Below, one piece after another: positions 16,832 to 25,331 of a DNA stretch of 64,000 nt (position 1 is the stretch's first letter; each line of letters begins with the position of its first letter). The notes under the pieces were generated by a model. It saw only the letters and a list, made by a program, of their open reading frames with translations, was not told where the DNA came from and made no database searches. A program made the position numbers and the translations under genes. The stretch spans positions 62,001 to 126,000 of the forward strand of contig NZ_AUDS01000019.1 in assembly GCF_000425585.1 (NCBI RefSeq), read 5' to 3'. This DNA is from Terrimonas ferruginea DSM 30193. Lineage in GTDB: Bacteria > Bacteroidota > Bacteroidia > Chitinophagales > Chitinophagaceae.

Positions 16832-17377
16832 TCAGCCGATAACCGTAGTCATACTTGAGGGCTGCTGCTCTTTTAACAGCCTGCTTATTTCACTGCTGAT
16901 GGCTGCGAGGTGTTCCTTTTTAACATCGTCGTATCCCCGCAGCATTTTTTTATTTTCCCTGCTGGTCCCGGTAAATATGGATGCGATGCGCAGTAGCAGC
17001 CGGTCTTTCCAGGAGAGTTTATTGTAAATGAGTCTGCCGGGAAGATAGAATATGCGGCAGCGGTCGGTGATCTGTTCGGGAAGCGACGAGTTGACGTATT
17101 TCAACAGTGTCTCTTTTTCACTGAGTGGTGTGCCGCTTACGACAAATAGGATGAGTTGCTTTCCATACAACTGGTTAAGGTATTTATTTACCCACCGGGA
17201 GATTTGTAACTTACCGATGTATACACTGCTGCCCATCACCAGCAGCCCTGTCTGTTCGAGTTCATTTGCGTCGCAGGACTCTGCGCGGTATACAGGCAGG
17301 GGAAACTCTTCGGCTAACCATTGAGCATATTGTTCGGTGGCGCCGTATTTTCCCTGGTAAACAATTAAATTTTTCAT
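16832..17377 (-). CDS. Flavodoxin-domain protein (HemG-like)
   Basis: 181-residue flavodoxin fold. The FMN phosphate loop is GKYGATEQYAQWLA (about 8-21), matching the T-G/A-T-x-x pattern of flavodoxins. The second loop is MGSSVYIGKLQ (about 48-58), as in menaquinone-dependent protoporphyrinogen oxidase HemG and related flavodoxin-domain proteins. A positively charged helical tail (about 125-175) is longer than in simple flavodoxins. Heme biosynthesis is possible, but no other hem gene is nearby. Its place among stress and alcohol-dehydrogenase genes suggests electron transfer or redox balance under low oxygen. Confidence 0.8.
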   Translation of the reverse strand: MKNLIVYQGKYGATEQYAQWLAEEFPLPVYRAESCDANELEQTGLLVMGSSVYIGKLQISRWVNKYLNQLYGKQLILFVVSGTPLSEKETLLKYVNSSLPEQITDRCRIFYLPGRLIYNKLSWKDRLLLRIASIFTGTSRENKKMLRGYDDVKKEHLAAISSEISRLLKEQQPSSMTTVIG

Positions 17378-17386
17378 ATAAATGCA

Positions 17387-17623
17387 TTAGTCTTTATCAC
17401 GCCTGATCCGTTGTTTGAAAATAATACGGAAGCGTATCAACTCTGCTATCAGCACGAGCATCCAGATGGCCAGTATGATAAGCAGCCAGTCGGGTACGTA
17501 TGGCTTCATGGATATTTTCCAGCCCAGCCATACGCCCAATACTGCGAGTACAAAGCCTGACACGTGAAACTGGAATCGCTTATAAAGTGCAGCAATTTTC
17601 TGGTAAGAATAGTTACGACGCAT
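17387..17623 (-). CDS. Small two-helix membrane protein (78 aa)
   Basis: Begins MRRNYSYQKIAALYKRF, a basic amphipathic head, followed by two membrane helices (about 22-36 and 45-62) separated by a short loop (KPYVPDW), and a basic tail (FKQRIRRDKD). The layout resembles the short 2TM-domain proteins of Bacteroidota, but the match is loose. It lies in the stress operon, 9 bp before the flavodoxin-domain gene and 48 bp after adh. Function unknown. Confidence 0.7.
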   Translation of the reverse strand: MRRNYSYQKIAALYKRFQFHVSGFVLAVLGVWLGWKISMKPYVPDWLLIILAIWMLVLIAELIRFRIIFKQRIRRDKD

Positions 17624-17671
17624 ACAGGATTGTTTAACAGGTGACAGACTTCTTGCTGACGAACAGTTCCC

Positions 17672-18712
17672 TTATTCGTTTGTCATAATTACTTTAAGCG
17701 ATTTGGTTTCGGCAGCATTGGCGAACGTATCGTAAGCTTTCATGATCTCTGATAATTTAAACCGGTGAGTAATCAATTGCGCCGGTTTAAGTTTGGCTGC
17801 CCCGACTGTTTTCAACAACATCGGGGTGGTGACGGTATCGACCAGGCGGGTGGTAATGGTGATATTTTTAGACCAGAGTGTTTCGAGGTGGAGTTCGGCA
17901 CTTTTGCCGTGTACGCCCACGTTGGCTATCCGTCCGCCGGGTGCAATGATATCCTGGCAAATGCCGAAAGTAGCGGGGATGCCCACCGCTTCGATGGCTA
18001 CGTCAACGCCGGTGCCACCGGTAATGCGGCCGATATTGTCTGCTACATTGTCTTTGCTGTTATTGATGCAATGCGTCGCTCCGAATTTTTTGGCTGTCTC
18101 CAGCCGGTTGGCATCCGGATCGATCATGATGATGGCCGCGGGGGAATAGAACTGTGCGGTAAGCAGTGATGCCAGTCCTATAGGGCCTGCACCCACAATG
18201 GCAACGGTATCCCCGGGATTAACCTGGCCGTTCAATACACCGCACTCAAAGCCGGTGGGGAAAATATCGCTGAGCATGACGAGGGCCTCCTCATCTGCGC
18301 CTTCGGGTATAGGATACAAGCTCGTATCTGCATGCGGGATGCGAACGAATTCGGCCTGTGTGCCGTCGATCGTATTGCCAAGTATCCATCCTCCGTCGGT
18401 ACAATGTGAGTACATTCCCTTACGGCAGTAAGCACACTTGCCGCAGGACGTAATGCAGGAAATGAGTACATGATCGCCTTTTTTGAAATTCGAAACGGAA
18501 GCACCTGTTTCTTCGACAATGCCTACCCCTTCATGGCCGAGCGTTCTTCCCTCGGTAACCGTAGGTACATCACCTTTCAATATATGAAGATCGGTGCCGC
18601 AGATCGTTGTGCTGGATATTTTGATGATTGCATCTGTCGGGTGTAATATTTCCGGTTTGTTTTTTTCATCCCATGATTTTTTTCCCGGTCCGTGATAGAT
18701 AAGTGCTTTCAT
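17672..18712 (-). CDS. Zinc-dependent alcohol dehydrogenase family protein
   Basis: 346-residue medium-chain dehydrogenase. The catalytic zinc ligands appear as C38 and H60-E61. The structural zinc Cys set is C90, C93, C96 and C104 (CGKCAYC then C). The NAD-binding loop GAGPIG is at 174-179, and D197 in MIDPD ends the second Rossmann strand, favouring NAD(H). It is close to the 345-residue zinc ADHs annotated for isopropanol or ethanol in environmental bacteria. It heads the adh-ppsA part of the operon; a TGA-N6-TCA dyad lies about 73 bp upstream. The role may be fermentation or alcohol oxidation under oxygen limitation (inference). Confidence 0.9.
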   Translation of the reverse strand: MKALIYHGPGKKSWDEKNKPEILHPTDAIIKISSTTICGTDLHILKGDVPTVTEGRTLGHEGVGIVEETGASVSNFKKGDHVLISCITSCGKCAYCRKGMYSHCTDGGWILGNTIDGTQAEFVRIPHADTSLYPIPEGADEEALVMLSDIFPTGFECGVLNGQVNPGDTVAIVGAGPIGLASLLTAQFYSPAAIIMIDPDANRLETAKKFGATHCINNSKDNVADNIGRITGGTGVDVAIEAVGIPATFGICQDIIAPGGRIANVGVHGKSAELHLETLWSKNITITTRLVDTVTTPMLLKTVGAAKLKPAQLITHRFKLSEIMKAYDTFANAAETKSLKVIMTNE

Positions 18713-18778
18713 TGATTTAATTTTTCCGAATGTAATGTGATATAACTGCCTGTTTGCTGACCCCTGTTTTAAGGAAAC

Positions 18779-18792
18779 ATGATTCGCATCAG
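18779..18792 (-). promoter_or_regulatory. Candidate Crp/Fnr-type dyad upstream of adh
   Basis: ATGA-TTCGCA-TCAG (plus-strand reading) has the TGA-N6-TCA core. It is about 50 bp upstream of a near -7 box (TACATTCG on the minus strand, 18728-18735), close to the class I activator distance. Confidence 0.4.
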
Positions 18793-18812
18793 GTGTTTCC
18801 GGCTGATAGCGG

Positions 18813-19022
18813 TCAGACGGTTTTCCGCTGGCAGGTACTGATGTGCAGCAGCCGGTAGAGCGGGCAGGTGCCGATAAGACCGGTTAGCAGGAAAACCATG
18901 GCAAGCGCGAGCAGTACGATACCGGCGATTCCGCTGATCACGCCGTTGAGATAAAGGATAACGATGGCTATTGTGATGGCAATACGTATTATGCGGTCGG
19001 CCATGCCCATATTTGTTTTCAT
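18813..19022 (-). CDS. DUF2892 membrane protein (69 aa)
   Basis: Short protein of the DUF2892 (YgaP transmembrane) family. It begins KTNMGMADRIIRIAI, the conserved N-M-G-x-x-D-R-x-x-R head, followed by two helices (about 14-28 and 31-50) and the GTCPLYRLLHIST segment with the family's CPLY motif. Such domains usually occur fused to rhodanese or alone in membrane proteins tied to sulfur or stress physiology; the function of the free-standing form is not established. It sits 36 bp after a universal stress protein gene, on the same transcript. Confidence 0.88.
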   Translation of the reverse strand: MKTNMGMADRIIRIAITIAIVILYLNGVISGIAGIVLLALAMVFLLTGLIGTCPLYRLLHISTCQRKTV

Positions 19023-19058
19023 GATGTATATTTTAAAATGATCCCTTCTGCAGGATGA

Positions 19059-19898
19059 TCAGTAGTGGGAAATAAAGATGGGTTGCGTCATGGTATTGAT
19101 GAGCAGGTCGGCCTGGCTGTGCCGGAAAAAACGGGAGAGATTACTGCGGCCATAGGCACCCATTACGATAAAGGCATTTTTTCTTTTAAAGAGATAATCA
19201 AACAGGCAATAGCCTGCATCGCCTGTCATCGTCTTCAACCCGACTGTCGTATAATGTGGCTGTAGCCAGTCGAGAAAATGCTGTTTGCCGGCGCTGCTCC
19301 ATTCGCCGTCTTGTGTGATGTTGAGCACGGTGGCTTTTTTTTCGCTCAATTCGGGGAAGAGCAAAGTGAATTGCTTGATGGCAAAAGAGGAAGACTTGGT
19401 GCCGTCATAGGTAAATACGATTTCGTCGATGCCTTCGAATGAATCGGGGGCGATGATAACGGGGCATTCCGCATCTTTTAAAACATCCCTGACAAATTCA
19501 GTCGGTGAACCCTCGTACAATTTGTCGAAAGAAGTAGCGGCATCGATAATAATCAGATCTGCGTACCGGCTTTCTGCTATCAGTTCCTTCGCCGGTCTGC
19601 CACTGACCACAAGGCTTTTGCTATGTATTGACTTGCGTTCGCAACAGTTGTGAAACAACTCAATATTTTTCCCGGTCAATGATTTTTTATGCTGAAGGTC
19701 CGTTCCTTTCTCATCGATTTTCCATTCCATTTGCGGCATGCCACCGGTCTCTGTTAACGAAGGTTCTTCGTTTGCTACAAGATTTTCCAGGAAGAAACCT
19801 GTAATGTCAGATTTGGTGAGCCGGCCGATATAACAGGCAAAATCGATGGCCTGCGGATCGGGATTGGTGGCGTCTATTGCCAGTAGTATTCTTTTCAC
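19059..19898 (-). CDS. Universal stress protein, tandem Usp domains
   Basis: 279 residues with two Usp domains (about 1-150 and 155-279). The first starts ILLAIDATNPDPQAIDFA. The second ends in the complete nucleotide loop GAYGRSNLSRFFRHS, matching G2xG9x(S/T), so ATP binding is plausible. The long acidic insert between strand and helix of the first half (about 40-75) is shared with the next upstream gene, indicating recent paralogy. It is followed by DUF2892 after 36 bp. Confidence 0.9.
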   Translation of the reverse strand: MKRILLAIDATNPDPQAIDFACYIGRLTKSDITGFFLENLVANEEPSLTETGGMPQMEWKIDEKGTDLQHKKSLTGKNIELFHNCCERKSIHSKSLVVSGRPAKELIAESRYADLIIIDAATSFDKLYEGSPTEFVRDVLKDAECPVIIAPDSFEGIDEIVFTYDGTKSSSFAIKQFTLLFPELSEKKATVLNITQDGEWSSAGKQHFLDWLQPHYTTVGLKTMTGDAGYCLFDYLFKRKNAFIVMGAYGRSNLSRFFRHSQADLLINTMTQPIFISHY

Positions 19899-19924
19899 GG
19901 GAAAAAAGTTTAGCGTTAATAATG

Positions 19925-20755
19925 TCAGGTATGCTGATGCGCAATGAATACAGGCATGTAATGTTCATTGACGGCTTCTGTTACAAAACTCCTTCGGAAT
20001 AACATGGACAAACCGGACCGGCCGAAAGAACCGGTTACGAGGATGGAATTATTTTTCTCCATCAGCCAACTGGTAAAAAAATCTTTTGAGGGGATTACCA
20101 ACCGCTGCCAGACTGCGTTTTTGAAATGTGCGGAAATGAACTCACGTATTTCGGTTTCGTAGGGCCATTCATTGCCCTGTTGTGGTGTGGCATATACAAC
20201 GGTAGTAGGATTGCCGGCCCATTCTGGAAAGAGGTAAGCAAACTGCTTGATGGCATACATGGCGGAGGCGCTGCCATCATAGGCGATAATATTATTGCCG
20301 GCTTTCATCTTTTTCTCCGGCATCACGATCAACGGACATTCCAGTTCGTGCAGAATATTTTTCAGGTAATAATTGGACAACTCGGTGCCAGCCTGTTTAT
20401 AAAACTCCTGGCTGCTGACGATCAGCAGGTCGGCAAACCGGGATTCTTTTTTTAATTCCGGCAGGGCGAAATTCATGTAAGCCCTGTGTATTTTAAAAGG
20501 GATTTCGTGTTTTTTACAGTAGTCGGTAAAGCGGGAAGTGTTCTGGTGAATCTCCCTGGAGGTGGATTCTTCGGCGGACGGGATCACACTGCCTGCTTCA
20601 TTGCCAACAGAATAACTCCACAGGGCGGAATAATCTACCTGCGGCAGAAACGCTCCCGTAAGAAAGATAGGGGCTTGCTGGTGCAATTGAAAGGCAAAAT
20701 CGAGTGCTGCCTGCGAGTAATGCGTTCCGTCAAAGGCAAGTAAGATCTTTTTCAT
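19925..20755 (-). CDS. Universal stress protein, first gene of the stress operon
   Basis: 276 residues, again two Usp domains, starting ILLAFDGTHYSQAALDFA and ending with a full G2xG9xS loop (GSFGRSGLSMLFRRS) before IAHQHT. It is similar in layout to the 19059-19898 protein, 26 bp downstream. Its promoter region has a -7-like TAGCTTTA (minus strand, 20775-20782) and a TGTGA-N6-TCA dyad at 20826. It therefore probably heads the transcript that runs through DUF2892 and possibly to ppsA. Confidence 0.9.
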   Translation of the reverse strand: MKKILLAFDGTHYSQAALDFAFQLHQQAPIFLTGAFLPQVDYSALWSYSVGNEAGSVIPSAEESTSREIHQNTSRFTDYCKKHEIPFKIHRAYMNFALPELKKESRFADLLIVSSQEFYKQAGTELSNYYLKNILHELECPLIVMPEKKMKAGNNIIAYDGSASAMYAIKQFAYLFPEWAGNPTTVVYATPQQGNEWPYETEIREFISAHFKNAVWQRLVIPSKDFFTSWLMEKNNSILVTGSFGRSGLSMLFRRSFVTEAVNEHYMPVFIAHQHT

Positions 20756-20825
20756 GTCCTGTAGAGTTAGATAGTAAAGCTATTCTGTCGACAGGCGGTT
20801 TCCTATGAGGAGGGGCAGGGAGGGA

Positions 20826-20841
20826 TGTGATATATGTCAGT
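20826..20841 (-). promoter_or_regulatory. Candidate Crp/Fnr-type dyad upstream of the usp operon
   Basis: TGTGA-TATATG-TCAGT resembles the Crp consensus TGTGA-N6-TCACA with two mismatches in the right half. It lies 44 bp upstream of the TAGCTTTA box and directly abuts a heptamer array that begins at 20844. Confidence 0.45.
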
Positions 20842-20843
20842 AC

Positions 20844-21066
20844 CCGTCAATCGTGAATCGTCAATCGTGAATCGTCAATCGTGAATCGTCAATCGTGAAT
20901 AAGTCAATAGGTCAATAGTACTTCATTAGTTCGCCGCCATTGTTGGTGTTGACACCAACAATGAATGCATCCAGACACCTGCAACCTTTCTTCCTGGTTC
21001 ATTTCCTTACGGCCCAGCCTGTGCTTATTTACTTACTACTAAAACTTATTACTTAAAACGGCCGCT
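20844..21066. repeat. Composite heptamer-palindrome-heptamer repeat, site B
   Basis: Eight heptamers alternate TCGTCAA and TCGTGAA from 20844 to 20899. A 26-base hairpin follows at 20938-20963 (CATTGTTGGTGT, loop TG, perfect 12-bp stem). The second array is ACTTACT, ACTAAA, ACTTATT, ACTTAAA (21031-21057), ending in ACGGCCGCT. That boundary overlaps the last codons of the ATPase gene, whose stop is at 21053. No gene lies between 20756 and 21052. Confidence 0.9.
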
Positions 21067-23551
21067 TTCTTTTGAACAATTCTATCCACATTACACTTAC
21101 GAACGCTGTTGCCAGGCAAAGGAGGAAGTTGGTGATACCTATGGGTTGGAGGCCGAATAAGCCACGTACCGGAGGCAGCAGGTGCAACATCAGCAGGAAA
21201 CAAACCGAAGCAAGCACGACGAATATGGCCAGGTTGTTTTTAAACTTTAGCGACTGAAAGATGGTATGGACAGCAGATCTGCCGGTAAAGGTGAGAAATA
21301 GATTGCCGCATATAATGGTGGTGAAAACCGCCATTCTTGTTTCTTCCAGGGCATATCCGCGCGTCATAAATACATAATAGATCAACAAGGTACCGGCCGC
21401 AATGACCAGTCCCTGTACAATACTTATCAGCAATTCACGCCTGGTAAACAATCCCTGGTCTTTGTTACGGGGACCGGCATTTAGTTCTGCGTCACTCACG
21501 GGTTCCCGTTCGAAAAAGATGGAGCAGGTAGGGCCCATGATCAATTCCAGGAAAATGACGTGGACTGGTGTAAAGATGTTGGGAAACCGCCATCCCAATA
21601 TGACGGGCAGGGAGGCTGTAAGCAGGATGGGGATATGAATAGCAAGAATATACCGGACTGCTTTCAGCAAGTTGCTGTAAATTCTGCGGCCTTCGCTTAT
21701 TGCCTGCAGAAACCCGGAAGGATTATCGTCGGTAAGGATGAGATCGGAAGCCTGCCGGGCAATTTCACTTCCTTTCTTCCCCATGGCAATACCGATATCG
21801 GCTACTTTCAATGCGGGGCCATCATTCACGCCGTCACCCGTCATGGCTACTACATTGCCTGCCGACTGTAAGGCTTTGATAACTTTTCTTTTTGCCTCCG
21901 GAAACATCCTTGCGAAAACAGCAGTTGATTTTATCACTGCTGCCAGTGTCGAAGCATCCATCTGCATGATCTCCTCGCCGTTGCGGCAACGCAACGGTTC
22001 TTTTATACCTATCTGTCCGGCAATCTGACTGGCGGTGGTGGCATGATCGCCGGTCAGGATTTTTATCTCAATACCGTCTTCGTAGAGTTTGCGGATAAAG
22101 GCCGGCATTTCTTTACGGGGCGGATCATACAGGGCCAGCAATCCTTCGAATGACCAGTTAAAGTCGTTTTGCTGCGCGGGGAGATGCGAAAGGGAGGCGG
22201 TAGCACTGGCAACGCCCAAAACCCTGTAACCTTTGCTGCTCATGTCGTTCAGTACGGCAGTTACGCGTACCCTGGTTGCCGGATCCAGGTGACACACATC
22301 GAGTATGCGTTCTGTCGCACCCTTTGCCGCCACTACTATTGCTGCTCCATCTTTATAAACGTGGGTCATCATCGGCGGCCTGCCTTCCAGCGGATATTCA
22401 TACACCATTTCCATACGATGATAAACAGAGGTGTCTGTTACGCGCAGATAGGTTTCCATGATCGCTTTCTCCATGGCGTCGAATGGTTCGGCTTCACTGG
22501 CGAGGGCTGCATATAAAAGCAAGCGTTCATATTGTGGAGGAATGGTGTCGGCCGGTTCAATGAGGCTATCAGTTTTAAAATCGTAAAGAATTTTCAACGA
22601 CATCCTGTTTTCGGTAATGGTGCCTGTTTTATCGAGGCACAAAACATTTACTGCACCAAGGTTTTCGAGTATCTGTGGTTGTCGCGTAATAATGCCGGCG
22701 CGGCCAAGCCGGTAAGCGCCGAGGGCAAAAAAGGAACTGAAAGCTACGGGAATCTCCTCCGGTATAGCAGACATGGCGAGGGTTAAAGCGAAAAGCAGGC
22801 TGACGACAAATTGACCGGAATGAAAATAATTAACCAGGAAGATGGCGGTGAAAGCAGCCATGCCGAACAGGGCGAGGTTCCTTACTACTTTACTGACCTG
22901 TTTTTGCAGAATGGTTTTCTGTGTCTGGTAACCCCCGACGGATAGCCCGATCTTGCCCAATATGGTTTCATTGCCGGTAGCGGATACACGCGCCAGGCAC
23001 TTACCGCTGTTGACAAGCGTGCCCTGGTACAATACATTATTGCCGGGTTGTTCATTTTTGATCACGGGTAACGACTCACCGGTAATCGCGGATTCGTTCA
23101 GGGTGAAATCATTTGCCTGAATAACCAACGCATCTGCCGGAACATTTGCCCCTTCCTCCAGCACGATCACGTCTCCCGGCACCAGTTCGGCGGAGGGAAG
23201 GCTTTTAGGCAGACCGTCCCGGATAACGGTCACGGCAGGCCGCGTGAATTCCTGCAGCGCACGTACGGCATGATTGCTGCGAACTTCCTGGTAAACGGAA
23301 ATGGCTGAAATGAGTGCGATGGCCGCCGCCATCAGGATGCCTTCCGCTGTGTTACCCAGTACAAAATAAAGCAGACAGGCAACGATGAGCAGTACCGACA
23401 TCGGCTCCCGGAGTATCGCTACGAGTGTATGTAGCAGCCGCATTTGCCTGCGTGAGCTGATCCTGTTGTCTCCATACTGAAGACGAAGCTCAGCAGCTTC
23501 AGACGACGAAAGACCTGTTACACCGGTCGCTTTGGCTACTTTGCCGGGCAT
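21053..23551 (-). CDS. Cation-transporting P-type ATPase (P2-type)
   Basis: 832-residue P-type pump. An N-terminal cation-ATPase region (1-45) is followed by helices at about 42-85, TGES at 157-160, AIPEEIPVAF at 262-271 (a PEGLP-like variant, typical of P2 pumps), and phosphorylated D307 in CLDKTGTIT. The hinge is TGDGVNDGPALK near 570, and a C-terminal helical region covers about 640-832. Asp-Gly in NDGP replaces NDAP. The ion is unknown; Ca2+, Na+ or K+ are all possible in this branch. It lies downstream of the coiled-coil gene (21-bp gap) and extends the stress block. The class is different from the MgtA-like pump at 167. Confidence 0.88.
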   Translation of the reverse strand: MPGKVAKATGVTGLSSSEAAELRLQYGDNRISSRRQMRLLHTLVAILREPMSVLLIVACLLYFVLGNTAEGILMAAAIALISAISVYQEVRSNHAVRALQEFTRPAVTVIRDGLPKSLPSAELVPGDVIVLEEGANVPADALVIQANDFTLNESAITGESLPVIKNEQPGNNVLYQGTLVNSGKCLARVSATGNETILGKIGLSVGGYQTQKTILQKQVSKVVRNLALFGMAAFTAIFLVNYFHSGQFVVSLLFALTLAMSAIPEEIPVAFSSFFALGAYRLGRAGIITRQPQILENLGAVNVLCLDKTGTITENRMSLKILYDFKTDSLIEPADTIPPQYERLLLYAALASEAEPFDAMEKAIMETYLRVTDTSVYHRMEMVYEYPLEGRPPMMTHVYKDGAAIVVAAKGATERILDVCHLDPATRVRVTAVLNDMSSKGYRVLGVASATASLSHLPAQQNDFNWSFEGLLALYDPPRKEMPAFIRKLYEDGIEIKILTGDHATTASQIAGQIGIKEPLRCRNGEEIMQMDASTLAAVIKSTAVFARMFPEAKRKVIKALQSAGNVVAMTGDGVNDGPALKVADIGIAMGKKGSEIARQASDLILTDDNPSGFLQAISEGRRIYSNLLKAVRYILAIHIPILLTASLPVILGWRFPNIFTPVHVIFLELIMGPTCSIFFEREPVSDAELNAGPRNKDQGLFTRRELLISIVQGLVIAAGTLLIYYVFMTRGYALEETRMAVFTTIICGNLFLTFTGRSAVHTIFQSLKFKNNLAIFVVLASVCFLLMLHLLPPVRGLFGLQPIGITNFLLCLATAFVSVMWIELFKRKRPF

Positions 23552-23572
23552 GGGAATGTTATTGAAGGTGGA

Positions 23573-23953
23573 TTACATCCGTTTTGCCAGGAACCGGTTG
23601 AAATCAGCCCTGAGCGATTTGACAATTTTTTCAAAGGAAACCAGTTCCTGTCCGAGTTGCTCCTGGTCTTTCTTCAATGATACGTTCACCTTTCCCGCAT
23701 GTGCTTTCACATCTTCCGCGCAAAGGTGTACGTAGTCCTTGATGCGGCTGGTATAATCCGCCATGTTGGCTTTTTGTATGTCGAATTGATTCTGAAAATG
23801 CTCTACTTCTTTCAGTACTTCTTCATGAGTGTTTTTGGCAGCTACTTCGGCGAGGCGTTCCTCCAGTATTTCAAGGTCTTCGCGGTAGAAGCCTACAGTG
23901 GCCAGCCATTCATTGGATTTGAGTTCCAGGTTGTTGATGTCGGTGTATGGCAT
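23573..23953 (-). CDS. Coiled-coil hypothetical protein (126 aa)
   Basis: Cytoplasmic, almost entirely helical protein, with heptad-like segments at about 18-60 (WLATVGFYREDLEILEERLA) and 85-120 (LKKDQEQLGQELVSFEKIV). There is no signal peptide and no domain I recognise. The length and pattern suggest a dimeric rod or four-helix bundle. It is encoded 21 bp upstream of the P-type ATPase and is probably co-transcribed with it. A TGA-N6-TCA dyad stands about 60 bp before its start, grouping it with the stress regulon. A partner role for the ATPase is speculation. Confidence 0.7.
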   Translation of the reverse strand: MPYTDINNLELKSNEWLATVGFYREDLEILEERLAEVAAKNTHEEVLKEVEHFQNQFDIQKANMADYTSRIKDYVHLCAEDVKAHAGKVNVSLKKDQEQLGQELVSFEKIVKSLRADFNRFLAKRM

Positions 23954-24005
23954 AAAAAAATAAATTAATTACCAGTGAATGTCGGCAGGTTACTGTTAAC
24001 AGGGC

Positions 24006-24019
24006 ATGAGGTGCCTCAC
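24006..24019 (-). promoter_or_regulatory. Candidate Crp/Fnr-type dyad upstream of the coiled-coil/ATPase unit
   Basis: ATGA-GGTGCC-TCAC has a perfect 5+5 inner palindrome (TGAGG/CCTCA) and TGA-N6-TCA spacing. It lies about 60 bp ahead of the start codon at 23953. Confidence 0.4.
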
Positions 24020-24034
24020 CGCAACAGATGATTG

Positions 24035-24531
24035 TGGTCAATGGTCAATCGTGAATGGTGAATCGTGAATGGGAGTCCGTGGTTCGTGTATTCACGAACC
24101 ATCAGCGGAATGCTGCTTTGGCATTTGATTAGTCAATACTGAGTCATATCACTCTTGGTTCGTGTCCGCACTACATCTGTTCGGAACGTTTATCCCTAAG
24201 AGTCGCTTTTCATTTTTTAACGTAATGGCGGCGTGAGTTAGAAGTTAGCGCCCTTGTTGGTCTCCCGACCAACAAGCAAGCGTCAGGTTGCTTTGACAGG
24301 TTAAGGCCAACTTCGTACATAACTCAGGGGTGAGCAGGCCCGTTCGTTGGTCCGGAGACCAACGGTGGCGTGATGTCGGATTGACAGGTTTTAAAATCTT
24401 CCAAACAGTTGTGGTGTCCTCATGAACCAAAAAAGGAATTTGCGGGTAGCGTAAAGAGTAGCCCGAATGATTCCGGCCACTGTTGGTCAATCTACTACTT
24501 ATTACCTTATACCTTCAGCCTTATACCTAAA
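24035..24531. repeat. Composite repeat region, site C
   Basis: This 580-base intergenic stretch contains no gene. Five TnGTnAn heptamers (24035-24069) are followed by the hairpin TGGTTCGTG-TATT-CACGAACCA (24080-24101), a degenerate partial copy (TTGGTTCGTGTCC, near 24152), the three-hairpin core at 24240-24380 and five ACyTAnn heptamers (24497-24531). The last array abuts the stop codon of the HTH gene at 24533. Confidence 0.88.
24240..24380 (-). repeat. Three-hairpin core element, copy 1
   Basis: The reverse complement of this segment aligns with 33756-33890 at roughly 85-90% identity by eye, with one 5-base indel. It contains CTTGTTGGTC-GGGA-GACCAACAAG and CGTTGGTC-TCCG-GACCAACG hairpins separated by a weaker central stem around GTACGAAG. 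No coding frame is evident. Confidence 0.85.
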
Positions 24532-24532
24532 T

Positions 24533-24742
24533 TTACCACTTCTCCCTGTACTCCAAAATGTCGCCCGGCTGGCAATCCAGCACGATGCAGATCATTTCAA
24601 GCGTACTGAAGCGGATGGCTTTGGCCTTGCCCGTTTTGAGAATGGAAAGATTGGACAAGGTAAGACCTACTTTTTCCGACAGTTCGTTGAGCGACATCTT
24701 TCGCTTCGCCATCATCACGTCGAGATTTACAATTATGGGCAT
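24533..24742 (-). CDS. Helix-turn-helix (XRE/YozG-type) regulator
   Basis: 69-residue single-domain DNA-binding protein. It reads MPIIVNLDVMMAKRKMSLNELSEKVGLT, and the HTH is at about 18-37 (LNELSEKVGLTLSNLSILK). The tail contains CIVLDCQPGDILEYRE, the conserved end of YozG-type Cro/C1 regulators. It is encoded 3 bp after a DUF2975 membrane protein, the usual pairing for this family. A TTTATTG-N5-CAATAAA dyad in front of the DUF2975 gene is a plausible autoregulatory site. Confidence 0.9.
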   Translation of the reverse strand: MPIIVNLDVMMAKRKMSLNELSEKVGLTLSNLSILKTGKAKAIRFSTLEMICIVLDCQPGDILEYREKW

Positions 24743-24745
24743 AGA

Positions 24746-25294
24746 TCAGATGGTTAAATCGTTTTCTTCCTGTAATTCGATACCTCTTTTAAAGATCTGG
24801 CTGATGACCAGCAGCGATACGCCCATAAACAGCCATACATCTGCTCCGTCGAAACGCAAGTGACGCATCTCGGGCATTTTTACGCCTTGTGATACCAGCC
24901 ATTCGGTATAGTTGACGCCGCAATGGGAAAAGACGCCGACAATGAAAGCGAGATAAGCCATGCTTTGAATGAAGCGTGATACGTACCGGTTAAAAGGGTT
25001 GGAGAGGCTTATTTTTTTATCATAAAAAACTTTAATGATCAGGTAGAAAATGGTTGCTTTCAGGCAGGATACGATGACCATGTAAGAGGTTTCGACAATA
25101 AAATGTGAGCGGTCATAGTGATACAGCGGCGAGAGGTCTGCTTTGTCCCAGAAGAAATCTGCCCCGGCGGGATGCCAGAACAGCGTATAGATCATTTTGA
25201 ATAAAATACCGCCGGCTTCGATACACACACCAACAAAGATGACCCACGAGAGGACTTGCAGGAAAGTCAGCATGTGTTTGGTTGTAATTGTCAT
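24746..25294 (-). CDS. DUF2975 family membrane protein
   Basis: 182 residues with four predicted membrane helices (about 10-32, 62-82, 105-128, 150-170), a common layout for DUF2975. A hydrophilic periplasmic loop (about 38-60) follows the first helix. The final segment VLLVISQIFKRGIELQEEND is the family's characteristic end. DUF2975 genes are nearly always followed by a YozG-type HTH gene, as here (3 bp). The membrane protein may modulate the regulator; the signal is unknown. Confidence 0.88.
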   Translation of the reverse strand: MTITTKHMLTFLQVLSWVIFVGVCIEAGGILFKMIYTLFWHPAGADFFWDKADLSPLYHYDRSHFIVETSYMVIVSCLKATIFYLIIKVFYDKKISLSNPFNRYVSRFIQSMAYLAFIVGVFSHCGVNYTEWLVSQGVKMPEMRHLRFDGADVWLFMGVSLLVISQIFKRGIELQEENDLTI

Positions 25295-25331
25295 GGTTTG
25301 ATTTTTAGTTGATGGGGTAAAACTATAAATA

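Noticed and set aside
16832-17377. Protoporphyrinogen oxidase hemG assignment
   Set aside because: Only the general flavodoxin features match and no other heme gene is nearby, so a generic call was made.
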